The notes under the pieces are model-generated. The model ran no database searches. It was given only the letters and a program-made list of their open reading frames with translations, and was not told the origin of the DNA. A DNA stretch of 10,931 nt from an uncultured Lachnospira sp. (GTDB lineage Bacteria > Bacillota > Clostridia > Lachnospirales > Lachnospiraceae), in contig CAKRKK010000067.1 in the NCBI GenBank assembly GCA_934358235.1, positions 1-10,931 of the forward strand, written 5' to 3'. Below are positions 1-6,790 of this stretch, piece by piece. A program made the translations under genes and the position numbers. How positions within the stretch are numbered: position 1 is the stretch's first letter; each line of letters begins with the position of its first letter.

Positions 1-201
1 AATAAATTCTATAAAACTCTCCTTCTCGCCAGGATTAACAAATTCTGTAATACAGCCGTATGCCGTATTACCAAAGTAATCATTAAACGCTCTATTGGTT
101 ACACTTGTAAGATAAAATCTGTCTATAACAGCCAGTCTTCTATCAAGTCTATGAGCCTCTATATAACTCTCGTTAAACCCAGCATTCTGTTGTGAATGCA
201 T
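1..201 (-). CDS. N-terminal part of an unrecognised protein, possibly a PAS-like sensor (partial)
   Basis: An open frame starts with ATG at 201 and runs through 67 codons off the left edge, so only the amino terminus is seen. It begins MHSQQNAGFNESYIEAHRLD and continues with a mixed alpha/beta stretch containing RAFNDYFGNTAYGC and EFVNPGEKESF. A Shine-Dalgarno AAGGAG (214-219) and a promoter with a perfect -10 box support the start. There is no signal peptide or membrane segment in the visible part. The sequence style recalls the PAS-like N-terminal regions of clostridial GGDEF/EAL or other signalling proteins, but no diagnostic motif is present and this is a guess. It is divergent from the 53-codon gene at 471. 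Certainty is high that it is a gene and low for the function. Confidence 0.7.
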   Translation of the reverse strand, partial: MHSQQNAGFNESYIEAHRLDRRLAVIDRFYLTSVTNRAFNDYFGNTAYGCITEFVNPGEKESFIEFI

Positions 202-254
202 AATAAATACTTTCTCCTTGATTCAATTGTAAATTCCGTTTTACCTTGCCTTCT

Positions 255-283
255 ATTATAGTTTAAATGCATTTAATATGCAA
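255..283 (-). promoter_or_regulatory. Sigma-A promoter of the left-edge gene with a palindrome in its spacer
   Basis: On the minus strand, TTGCAT (278-283) and a perfect TATAAT (255-260) are separated by exactly 17 bp. The predicted transcript starts about 45 nt before the ATG at 201. The spacer contains the perfect 14-bp palindrome TTAAATGCATTTAA (263-276), well placed for a repressor. Confidence 0.65.
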
Positions 284-311
284 TGTTTTTATTTGTTTTT
301 TAGTACTTTTC

Positions 312-329
312 TTGGTACTTTGGTACCAA
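312..329. promoter_or_regulatory. Candidate operator: TTGGTAC direct repeat ending in TTGGTACCAA palindrome
   Basis: TTGGTAC occurs at 312-318 and again at 320-326, 8 bp apart. The second copy is part of the perfect 10-bp palindrome TTGGTACCAA (320-329). The site lies between two divergent promoters, upstream of the extended -10 at 364-372. No known regulator is recognised; a binding role is inferred only from symmetry and position. Confidence 0.3.
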
Positions 330-343
330 TATATTTTATGATA

Positions 344-372
344 TTTTAATTTAAAATCCCTTATGATATAAT
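344..372 (+). promoter_or_regulatory. Extended -10 promoter of the 53-codon gene
   Basis: TGATATAAT (364-372) is a perfect extended -10 element (TGn plus TATAAT). The hexamer 17 bp upstream (TTTTAA, 344-349) is a weak -35, as expected for extended -10 promoters. Transcription would start near 379, leaving a leader of about 90 nt. Confidence 0.6.
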
Positions 373-389
373 CATCAATAGCGTTGAGC

Positions 390-440
390 CAGGCTGTGAA
401 TTTCTGTTACCGGCCTGTTGATGGATTACCTTAACCATCA
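390..440 (+). promoter_or_regulatory. Two tandem hairpins in the leader of the 53-codon gene
   Basis: CAGGCTG (390-396) pairs with CGGCCTG (411-417) through 7 bp including one wobble. TGATGG (419-424) then pairs with CCATCA (435-440). Both lie in the predicted 5' untranslated region and end 17 nt before the Shine-Dalgarno site. They could be a regulatory leader, but no riboswitch class is recognised and neither is followed by a U-run. Confidence 0.35.
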
Positions 441-470
441 TTTTCTGATTAATATGTGGAGGTTTTTATT

Positions 471-632
471 ATGGAGCGTGTAAAGTACAGTAAAGTAGAG
501 GTGCAGCATGGAAACAAAGGCAAGAAGTTTCCGGTTTACGAGATTTATCTTGATGGTATGATTGTCACCAAGGTATCATCTGAGATAGAGGCTGTTGAGA
601 TGGTATCACGCTGGCAGGAAATTTATAAGTAA
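471..632 (+). CDS. Small hypothetical protein, 53 aa
   Basis: ATG at 471 has a strong GGAGG (458-462) 8 nt upstream and a dedicated extended -10 promoter. The frame ends at TAA 630-632. The product is basic at its N-terminus (MERVKYSKVEVQHGNKGKKF). It then has a probable beta-hairpin (FPVYEIYLDGMIVTKVS) and a C-terminal helix (EIEAVEMVSRWQEIYK). There are no membrane segments or cysteines. Its compact beta-beta-alpha pattern could suit a small nucleic-acid- or protein-binding domain, but I do not recognise a family. It is the only clear plus-strand protein gene in the window and stands alone, followed by an inverted-repeat element. Promoter, leader and ribosome site together make a real gene likely. 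Confidence 0.75.
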   Translation: MERVKYSKVEVQHGNKGKKFPVYEIYLDGMIVTKVSSEIEAVEMVSRWQEIYK

Positions 633-662
633 TATTTTATATTTTATGGCTGATAAGTATTA

Positions 663-693
663 TTAAGTAATATTCAAGGGGTGTTTTACTTAA
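663..693. repeat. 8-bp inverted repeat downstream of the 53-codon gene
   Basis: TTAAGTAA (663-670) and TTACTTAA (686-693) form a perfect stem with a 15-nt loop. It lies 30 nt after the stop codon but has no following U-run, so it is at best a weak terminator or RNA-protecting hairpin. Confidence 0.3.
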
Positions 694-727
694 ACTACAT
701 ACTTCAGGTAAACTGCTTGATATAGCA

Positions 728-839
728 AAAGGGCTGTTCGCACAAAATTGATATATTCCCTCCTAAGTGACAAGTTTTTATTATTTCACTTGTTTACCTA
801 GAATGGATCATATCACAAAATTAGTGCTAACAGCCCTTT
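728..839. repeat. 112-bp inverted-repeat element, MITE-like and possible bidirectional terminator
   Basis: AAAGGGCTGTT (728-738) is repeated perfectly inverted at 829-839. The pairing resumes with GCAC/GTGC and GATAT/ATATC further in, so the ends behave like imperfect terminal inverted repeats of about 25-30 bp. Inside, ACAAGT (770-775) pairs with ACTTGT (788-793) around a 12-nt loop. No coding capacity is visible. It begins about 50 nt beyond the stop of the minus-strand permease gene and could end that operon. A mobile MITE-like origin is inferred from the architecture; no convincing target-site duplication was found. Confidence 0.5.
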
Positions 840-891
840 ATAAATTGAATGAAACGATATATATAAGTAGTTTCGAGTGCTTTGAGCCCAC

Positions 892-3174
892 CTACTCTAC
901 ATTCTTAAGTGCCTCATCCATAGGTATCTTCTTTATCTTCTGCATCATAATGATTGAAATGCATGCATATATTATTATGTTAAGCATAAACATAACTGGG
1001 AATATATGTGGTGCATAATAGCAGCTTATCCATCCCGACATTTCTTCCATGAATATCCTGAACAGATAATTCATAATGCCCACAGAAGCTCCTATACTTA
1101 TAAGCACCGAAGCAACAACCATTACTGTAGTTGAAGTTACATACAGCCTGCTTATCTCCCGGTTCGAATAACCTAATATCTTTACCATTGATATAGAGGT
1201 TGTGTTTTTTTCTACTATCAGCTTGGTAAGCAGGAACATAAGCACCGCAAAAAGTATCACTGCAAATATCTTTACCATTTCAAAGGTTGTTCCCATAGAA
1301 CGCTCAAGCTGTCTTGATACCTTAGTCAGATCATCAATTGTTATCTGTGTAGCTATATACTTCTCATCTATATCCAGCTCTTTATCAGAAAGATATCCAC
1401 TATAATAATCCTCTTCCTTGTCAAAGTCCTTTTTAAATGCTGTGTCTGACATAAATATTGCAAAGGAAGAAGGATAATCATACATTCCCTTTACCTTAAA
1501 GGTATACTGTCCGTCAGAATACTTTTCTTTAAGTGTTATTGTGTCACCCTTTTTTATCTTATACTTATCCGCATATCCATCAGTTATGTATACTTCATTC
1601 TCCTTTAGTTCACGGATATTAGCAAGAACATATTCACTATCAGCTTTTATTCCATAAACCAGCACATCCTCGCTCTTTAAACGTCCCTCTAATGTAGCCA
1701 GAGATTTTACACAATATTTTTCTGCACTATCATCATTGACGGCTATTGGCTGTTTAAGCACATATTGGTGATTAGCAATAAGCTTAGCTGTAATATCATT
1801 CTGATAATGCTTTAGCATAGGACCTAGCATCAGCCCAAACAGCAACAGTACATTAGCAAACAATATGCCTATAAATAATGTTATGTAGTTAGGCATATTC
1901 TGTATTATTATTCTTAACCTGAATCTGTTAAAGAACTTAAAGCCCGGAAGTCTGACCGCCTTTTTCTTCTGCTTTCTGCTAAGCTCTCTTCTTAGGAACT
2001 TAAGCGGTGAGAGCTTCAATCTGTAACCTATTATCAATATATTAATAGCCAACATTATCACAACCGGAATAACCGTAGTTAACACAAATGCATCTGCATT
2101 CCATAAGGTATAATAGGACGGGAAGGAGTAGCTGCCATAATATGCAGCTACGAATATACTCTTAAATGCCGTATAACCAAGTATATTGCCAACAATTGCC
2201 CCGGCAAGAGTAACAAGAATCGGTAAGGTTATATAATGTCCTAACAGCTCTTTTCTTGTATATCCCGAAGCTCTTAAGGTTCCTATGACATTAGCCTCTT
2301 TTACTATCGTATTATTCGTTGTTACCGCAAACACAAAAGCCATAATAACAATAAGCACATACAGAAGCACTATCATCATTGACCTATCACTTCCGATATC
2401 ATCACCTGCAAAATGTATTGCCTGATTAATATACTGTGGAATACAATTAACAAGAATAGCCTTCTTAGATATAGCCTTCATAAAATCGTCAGCCATAGTC
2501 TTTGCTTCCTTATCATCAGAAGGCTTATTATCATATATCCACGAATACACATAATGAAGATGTGTATCTTCGAATTCATCAAAGCATTCTTGTGCTACAA
2601 CTCCAACACCGAATTTAACAGAATCAAACATTGTATCCGAATTATTTGAAAAAAGACTGCTATAATCTGAAAGAGCAACAAGACCTGTTACCTTTAAGGT
2701 TCTGTCACCTATTGTAATTGTATCTCCGACATTTATACCATTATTAACGGCATACATCCTGTCAATGGCAATTTCATCCTCTGCCTGCCCTATACGTCCC
2801 TCTATTACATCTACTTTATCAACATCTTCCCTGTTAATATAAAACCTTAATGTACTTTCATCATCGTCATCGACACTATTGCCATTATGACCTGAAACCT
2901 TCTCCTCTATATAGAAATTCTCATATATAGTTACCTGCTCTTTTTCCAGAGCTTCTATGGTGCCAGCATCAGCTTTGGAATATAGTTCAAAGTTTCCATC
3001 CTCAATATTATACTTATCAAAGCTTTTATTATATATATCATACATACTTCCATCAGCAATTAAAAAACCACTAATAAGACCTATTACTGCCGTCATAAAT
3101 ACAAATATAACAATATATTTAGCCAGTTCTCCTGTGAATTCCCTTGGAAGCCGCTTATTCAACGGATTTACCAT
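892..3174 (-). CDS. ABC transporter permease with two FtsX-type domains
   Basis: This 760-residue membrane protein has two repeats of one TM, a large outside domain and three TMs, typical of the MacB/FtsX (type VII, mechanotransmission) permeases. TM segments are near residues 18-40, 265-287, 312-340, 363-385, 430-452, 632-654, 680-704 and 722-745. Extracytoplasmic domains are about 41-264 and 453-631. The TLRASGYTRKEL (299-310) and MVKILGYSNREI (663-674) segments following the second and sixth TMs are the coupling helices that contact the ATPase, and confirm the duplication. The basic stretch around 394-421 (RRELSRKQKKK) is the cytoplasmic linker. The gene starts 62 nt after the ATPase stop with an AAGG ribosome site. 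Such pairs do not import solutes: they export peptides or lipids, or drive envelope proteins. The substrate cannot be told here. Confidence 0.92.
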   Translation of the reverse strand: MVNPLNKRLPREFTGELAKYIVIFVFMTAVIGLISGFLIADGSMYDIYNKSFDKYNIEDGNFELYSKADAGTIEALEKEQVTIYENFYIEEKVSGHNGNSVDDDDESTLRFYINREDVDKVDVIEGRIGQAEDEIAIDRMYAVNNGINVGDTITIGDRTLKVTGLVALSDYSSLFSNNSDTMFDSVKFGVGVVAQECFDEFEDTHLHYVYSWIYDNKPSDDKEAKTMADDFMKAISKKAILVNCIPQYINQAIHFAGDDIGSDRSMMIVLLYVLIVIMAFVFAVTTNNTIVKEANVIGTLRASGYTRKELLGHYITLPILVTLAGAIVGNILGYTAFKSIFVAAYYGSYSFPSYYTLWNADAFVLTTVIPVVIMLAINILIIGYRLKLSPLKFLRRELSRKQKKKAVRLPGFKFFNRFRLRIIIQNMPNYITLFIGILFANVLLLFGLMLGPMLKHYQNDITAKLIANHQYVLKQPIAVNDDSAEKYCVKSLATLEGRLKSEDVLVYGIKADSEYVLANIRELKENEVYITDGYADKYKIKKGDTITLKEKYSDGQYTFKVKGMYDYPSSFAIFMSDTAFKKDFDKEEDYYSGYLSDKELDIDEKYIATQITIDDLTKVSRQLERSMGTTFEMVKIFAVILFAVLMFLLTKLIVEKNTTSISMVKILGYSNREISRLYVTSTTVMVVASVLISIGASVGIMNYLFRIFMEEMSGWISCYYAPHIFPVMFMLNIIIYACISIIMMQKIKKIPMDEALKNVE

Positions 3175-3236
3175 AGCAACAACCTTACCTTTCTTTACTT
3201 ATTCCACTTATCATAATATTCTTTTAAGCATACCTG

Positions 3237-3935
3237 CTACCACTCAAGCTTAGCCGCTGGTATCTTATCAGTATTTACGATATTCTGCATAATCTGACCA
3301 TCTCTTAGCTTAATAACACGGTCAGCCATATTTTGTATAGCATCATTATGTGTGACCATAATTACTGTATTGCCATATTTTTTATTTACATCCTCTATCA
3401 GCTTTAATATTTCCTTGGAAGTATGATAATCCAGGGCTCCTGTCGGTTCATCACATAATAATATATCCGGATTCTTGACAATAGCTCTTCCTATTGCTGT
3501 CCGTTGCTGCTGTCCGCCTGATAACTGGTTAGGCAGCTTATATCTGTGGTCATATAATCCGAGTGTGTTAAGTAATTCATCTATATCCAGCGGTGAATCA
3601 CTTAAGTAAGCTCCTACCTCAATATTTTCTTTAACATTCAGATTCGGTATCAGGTTATACATCTGAAATACATAGCCCAGATGCTTTCTTCTATATTTAG
3701 TAAGCTCAGCTTCCTTCATATCCTTTGTTTTTTCATTATTAATACTGACATATCCACAATCAGCATCATCTATTCCACCAATTATATTAAGCAATGTCGA
3801 TTTGCCTGAACCTGATGGTCCTAACAACACACATATCTCGCCCTTTTGAACTTCAAAGTTAATTCCCTTAAGCACCTCTGTCCTCATAGAACTGCTGCCG
3901 TATGACTTTCTTAAATCTTTTACACTAAGAAACAT
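3237..3935 (-). CDS. ABC transporter ATP-binding protein, MacB/LolD-like
   Basis: The protein has 232 residues, the normal size for this class. Walker A is GPSGSGKST (39-47), the Q-loop glutamine is Q91, the signature is LSGGQQQR (138-145), Walker B is ILLCDEP (158-164, catalytic E163) and the H-loop histidine is H196, so the ATPase should be active. The wording near the signature and the EPTGALD D-loop fit the MacB/LolD family that pairs with FtsX-type permeases, which is exactly the downstream gene. GTGAGG lies just upstream of the ATG, supporting the start. It is the first gene of a two-gene operon with its own promoter and a palindromic operator also found before feoB. This hints at control by metal availability. 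Confidence 0.95.
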   Translation of the reverse strand: MFLSVKDLRKSYGSSSMRTEVLKGINFEVQKGEICVLLGPSGSGKSTLLNIIGGIDDADCGYVSINNEKTKDMKEAELTKYRRKHLGYVFQMYNLIPNLNVKENIEVGAYLSDSPLDIDELLNTLGLYDHRYKLPNQLSGGQQQRTAIGRAIVKNPDILLCDEPTGALDYHTSKEILKLIEDVNKKYGNTVIMVTHNDAIQNMADRVIKLRDGQIMQNIVNTDKIPAAKLEW

Positions 3936-3979
3936 ACTGATTCCTCACTTTCATCACTTTCATTACTTCTGTAAGTATT

Positions 3980-3997
3980 GGTTAGCTTTTACTAACC
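3980..3997. promoter_or_regulatory. Palindromic operator of the ABC transporter operon (copy 1)
   Basis: GGTTAG (3980-3985) and CTAACC (3992-3997) flank the spacer CTTTTA. On the minus strand it begins about 9 nt downstream of the -10 box, close to the predicted start of transcription, a classic repressor position. 17 of 18 bases at 3982-3999 match 10392-10409 upstream of feoB. The TTAG...CTAA symmetry resembles DtxR/IdeR-type metal-repressor sites more than Fur boxes; that assignment is an inference. Confidence 0.6.
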
Positions 3998-4006
3998 CTC
4001 ATTAGT

Positions 4007-4035
4007 ATTATAATACAATATGCTTCAGCAATAAA
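4007..4035 (-). promoter_or_regulatory. Promoter of the ABC transporter operon
   Basis: Minus-strand TATAAT (4007-4012) is a perfect -10 and sits within the palindrome GTATTATAATAC (4005-4016). A weak -35 (TTTATT, 4030-4035) lies 17 bp upstream, inside the U-tract DNA of the preceding terminator. The operator at 3980-3997 overlaps the initially transcribed region. Confidence 0.55.
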
Positions 4036-4037
4036 TA

Positions 4038-4087
4038 AAAAAGAAATATGCTTATTGATAACATGTATCAACAGCATATTTCTTTTT
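4038..4087 (-). terminator. Intrinsic terminator of the DUF6110/P-ATPase operon
   Basis: A perfect 15-bp inverted repeat (AAAAAGAAATATGCT at 4038-4052, complement at 4073-4087) contains an inner 6-bp stem TTGATA/TATCAA. On the minus strand it is followed by an almost unbroken T-run. It lies 60 nt after the P-ATPase stop and separates that operon from the ABC operon. Confidence 0.85.
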
Positions 4088-4146
4088 AAGAATTTATTAT
4101 TATTTAATTATAATTCCTCATCTTAATTGCTTATCTGGCACGAAAG

Positions 4147-6222
4147 CTAAAGCTGTATATCCTTCATGCTGTTCATGCTTATAAGCAGGGTAGATGTATT
4201 GTGCATAAGTGCTGATGTTGTTGGTGGTATAACACCTATTACACCAAGCGCTATAAGTACTGAATTAAAGGATACTATCGTTCTGTAATTACGGTTAATC
4301 TTTTTAATGAGATTATTACTAAGCTTTTTAAGGAATACAATCTGTCCAAGATTGTCCGCACTTACTGTAATATCTGCTATTTCTCTTGCTATCTGTGCTC
4401 CATCACTTATAGCTATTCCTACATCCGCTGCTGAAAGGGCAGGTGAATCATTTATTCCATCACCTATCATAATAACTCTTCTTCCAGCTTCTTTTTCCTT
4501 TTCAACAAAGGATGCCTTATCCTCTGGAAGCACCTCGGAATAATACTCATCCACGCCAACAATTCCAGCTATTGCCTTTGCCGTACGCTCGCTGTCACCT
4601 GTCATCATAACTACCTTTGATATACCAAGTTCTTTTAAGCCTGAAATAACCTCTGCAGCCTCCTCTCTTACAGGATCCTCTATGCAGATTACTGCTGCAA
4701 GCTCATCTCCAATAGCAAGATAAAGATGTGAATACTGCGTTGGCAGATTGTCAAACAGCTCCTGTTTTCCTTCTGGAACATGGCAGCCCTCATCCTCAAA
4801 TACAAAATGATAGCTTCCTATAATCGTTTTCTTATTATTTATTGTTGTGGATATACCGTGAGCCACTATATATTCAACCTTAGTATGCATTTCCTCATGG
4901 CAAAGCTGCTTCTTAGCCGCTGCATCAACAACAGCCTTTGCCATTGAATGTGGAAAATGTTCTTCCATACACGCTGCAATCCTTAACAACTCATCCTCAT
5001 TACAGCCATTAAAGGAATATACACATTTTACTGTAGGAGCTGCCTTTGTAAGTGTACCAGTCTTATCAAATACTATTGTATCAGCCTCTGCTACTGCCTC
5101 AAGGAACTTACCGCCCTTTACAGTTATATCATTCTGCCCAGCCTGTCTTATGGCAGATAATACTGTTATAGGCATCGCAAGCTTTAACGCACAGGAGAAA
5201 TCGACCATAAGTATTGAAAGTGCCTTTGTAACATTTTTGGTTAAAATGTATGTAAGAATCGTTCCCCCCAATGTATAAGGCACAAGTGTATCTGCAAGAT
5301 GCTCTGCCTTGCTCTCAAGACCTGACTTGAGCTTTTCTGATTCTTCAATCATCCTGACTATCTTATCATACTTACTATTGCCATCCTTCTGCTTAACTCT
5401 GATAGTAAGCTCGCCCTCTTCTATTACAGTTCCTGCAAATACTGTCATGCCATCCTTCTTATTAACAGGAACTGACTCACCAGTAAGAGACGCCTGATTA
5501 ACCATAGCCTCACCACTCACAACAACACCATCAAAAGGTATAACATTGCTTACGTGAACTATAATCTTATCATCATTCTTTATCTCATTAACTGGTACAA
5601 GAACCTCTGTATCATCAGTCTTTAGCCATACCTTGCTTACATTAAGTGACATGGTTCTTGCAAGATCTCCAACTGATTTCTTATGTGTCCATTCCTCGAT
5701 GATTTCACCTATACCAAGAAGGAACATAACTGAACCTGCTGTATTGAAATCTTTTCTAAGTATAGAAGTTCCTATTGCCGTTGCATCAAGCACCGGAACC
5801 TCCAGCTTTCCTTTTGCAAGTGTCTTTACACCATTAGTAATATATTTAACAGATTTCACTACTGTAACTGCATTTCTGAATGGAATAGGAAGCAGCAGCT
5901 TACTCGCCATTCTTAGAAACACCTTATTTACAAGTCTGTCCTGATAATACGCGTTCATCTCTCTTCCGGAGCTACTAAGTATCTCCTGGGGAACTGTAAC
6001 ATTATTATAATCGAATTCTAACAGCTTCTTAATTATATATTTCTTATCATTGGCATAACTGATTACTGCATCGCATGTCTTTTCATACACCTTAACTTCA
6101 TAAACAGAAGCTATGTTCTTAAGGTAATACTCCAGAATGTCGGCCTGGCTGTAAGACATACGCTTCATATCCATATGTACTCTTATCCGGCCCTTCATGC
6201 TGTGTTTTATATAGAATTTCAT
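4147..6222 (-). CDS. P1B-type heavy-metal-transporting ATPase with N-terminal HMA_2-like domain
   Basis: This 691-residue P-type ATPase probably exports a transition metal, with iron or manganese the most plausible from context. Residues 1-75 resemble the HMA_2 domain: a ferredoxin-like metal-domain fold that lacks the CxxC pair (only C50). The A-domain has TGES (247-250), the phosphorylation site is DKTGTLT with D386, TGD is at 541-543 and the hinge GDGINDSPAL at 587-596, so the catalytic cycle is intact. The intramembrane metal motif, usually CPC, SPC or TPC, here reads FSC (342-344, DFSCALKLAMP). The last TM carries HNTSTLLISMNS (674-685). AAGAGG (6231-6236) 8 nt before ATG fixes the start. 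It lies 68 nt behind the DUF6110-like gene, its usual companion in Firmicutes, and is closed by a strong terminator. Confidence 0.93.
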   Translation of the reverse strand: MKFYIKHSMKGRIRVHMDMKRMSYSQADILEYYLKNIASVYEVKVYEKTCDAVISYANDKKYIIKKLLEFDYNNVTVPQEILSSSGREMNAYYQDRLVNKVFLRMASKLLLPIPFRNAVTVVKSVKYITNGVKTLAKGKLEVPVLDATAIGTSILRKDFNTAGSVMFLLGIGEIIEEWTHKKSVGDLARTMSLNVSKVWLKTDDTEVLVPVNEIKNDDKIIVHVSNVIPFDGVVVSGEAMVNQASLTGESVPVNKKDGMTVFAGTVIEEGELTIRVKQKDGNSKYDKIVRMIEESEKLKSGLESKAEHLADTLVPYTLGGTILTYILTKNVTKALSILMVDFSCALKLAMPITVLSAIRQAGQNDITVKGGKFLEAVAEADTIVFDKTGTLTKAAPTVKCVYSFNGCNEDELLRIAACMEEHFPHSMAKAVVDAAAKKQLCHEEMHTKVEYIVAHGISTTINNKKTIIGSYHFVFEDEGCHVPEGKQELFDNLPTQYSHLYLAIGDELAAVICIEDPVREEAAEVISGLKELGISKVVMMTGDSERTAKAIAGIVGVDEYYSEVLPEDKASFVEKEKEAGRRVIMIGDGINDSPALSAADVGIAISDGAQIAREIADITVSADNLGQIVFLKKLSNNLIKKINRNYRTIVSFNSVLIALGVIGVIPPTTSALMHNTSTLLISMNSMKDIQL

Positions 6223-6290
6223 AGTCCTAACCTCTTACTGGGTAAAATATAATGCCAGAATATACTATCAATCAATAAGTCAATATCTGG

Positions 6291-6611
6291 TTAGTTCTGT
6301 GCAGCTTCTTCGGCTGTTTCTTCCTCTTCAGTTTCAAAATCAATATCTAAATCTTCAACAGCTTCTGCGGCTGCTTCTCTTTCTTCGTTGATTGCCTTAG
6401 CCTCTGCATAGATATCGCCAGCATTTTCCTGAATATTAGTTGCTGTCTTCATAACACACTTCTTTGCGCGTAATACCGCTGCTGTGCAGTTAGTATATAC
6501 CTTCTTGGCATCATCACTTGCAAGTATCTTAATACCTGCTGTACCAAAAAGTACACCTGCTGCAAATATTCCTGTTTTTACTGCATCCATTTTCTTAAAT
6601 ACATTTTTCAT
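6291..6611 (-). CDS. DUF6110-like small protein, partner of the P-ATPase
   Basis: The protein has 106 residues from the chosen ATG at 6611, supported by AAGAGG (6620-6625) 8 nt upstream; an open frame 16 codons longer has no ribosome site. It has a short hydrophobic N-terminal segment (TGIFAAGVLFGTAGIKILAS, about 12-31), then an Ala/Lys-rich helix (KKVYTNCTAAVLRAKKCVMKT) with C42 and C52. It ends in a strongly acidic tail rich in Glu (residues 77-104). The first 75 residues resemble DUF6110 proteins, recalled as encoded directly beside HMA_2-type metal ATPases in Firmicutes, exactly the arrangement here. A role as accessory membrane subunit or metal-handling helper is inferred. The acidic tail could bind metal but this is not shown. 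Confidence 0.82.
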   Translation of the reverse strand: MKNVFKKMDAVKTGIFAAGVLFGTAGIKILASDDAKKVYTNCTAAVLRAKKCVMKTATNIQENAGDIYAEAKAINEEREAAAEAVEDLDIDFETEEEETAEEAAQN

Positions 6612-6637
6612 AATTTTATCCTCTTTTCCATCTGCTC

Positions 6638-6690
6638 TATATAGCCACAGCCAACACAATAACGAAAGCTGCTATGTAAACAGCTATATA
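6638..6690 (-). repeat. Inverted repeat in the leader of the DUF6110/P-ATPase operon
   Basis: TATATAGC (6638-6645) and GCTATATA (6683-6690) are perfect inverted copies 37 nt apart, upstream of the ATG at 6611. They could form a leader hairpin. I see no strong minus-strand promoter: a TATAAT at 6718-6723 lacks a convincing -35. Confidence 0.3.
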
Positions 6691-6765
6691 TACAACAGAC
6701 CCGTTTTTATTTTAGCTATTATAATATACCTGTTTATTTTATATTTCCATACAAATTTATTCTAT

Positions 6766-6790
6766 TGATAAATTTTATCATTTTATGATA
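6766..6790. promoter_or_regulatory. Fur-box-like overlapping palindromes
   Basis: TGATAAATTTTATCA (6766-6780) is a perfect 7-1-7 palindrome. It differs from the classical Fur box TGATAATnATTATCA only at the innermost base of each half. A second palindrome, TATCAT-TTT-ATGATA (6776-6790), overlaps it. They lie directly before the structured RNA and over its likely promoter region, about 155 bp from the DUF6110 start on the other side. AT-rich DNA makes chance palindromes commoner, but the match to Fur/PerR-type sites is good. Confidence 0.5.

Noticed and set aside
706..799. AGGTAAAC (706-713) with inverted copy GTTTACCT (792-799)
   Set aside because: It crosses the better pairing of the 728-839 element and is short enough to be chance.
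767..1018. 83-codon plus-strand frame across the first inverted-repeat element
   Set aside because: It overlaps the permease 3' end and the hairpin element, with no ribosome site; low-complexity hydrophobic product.
6612..6659. 16-codon N-terminal extension of the DUF6110-like protein
   Set aside because: No Shine-Dalgarno before the upper ATG, while AAGAGG is well placed for ATG at 6611; the extension overlaps a leader inverted repeat.
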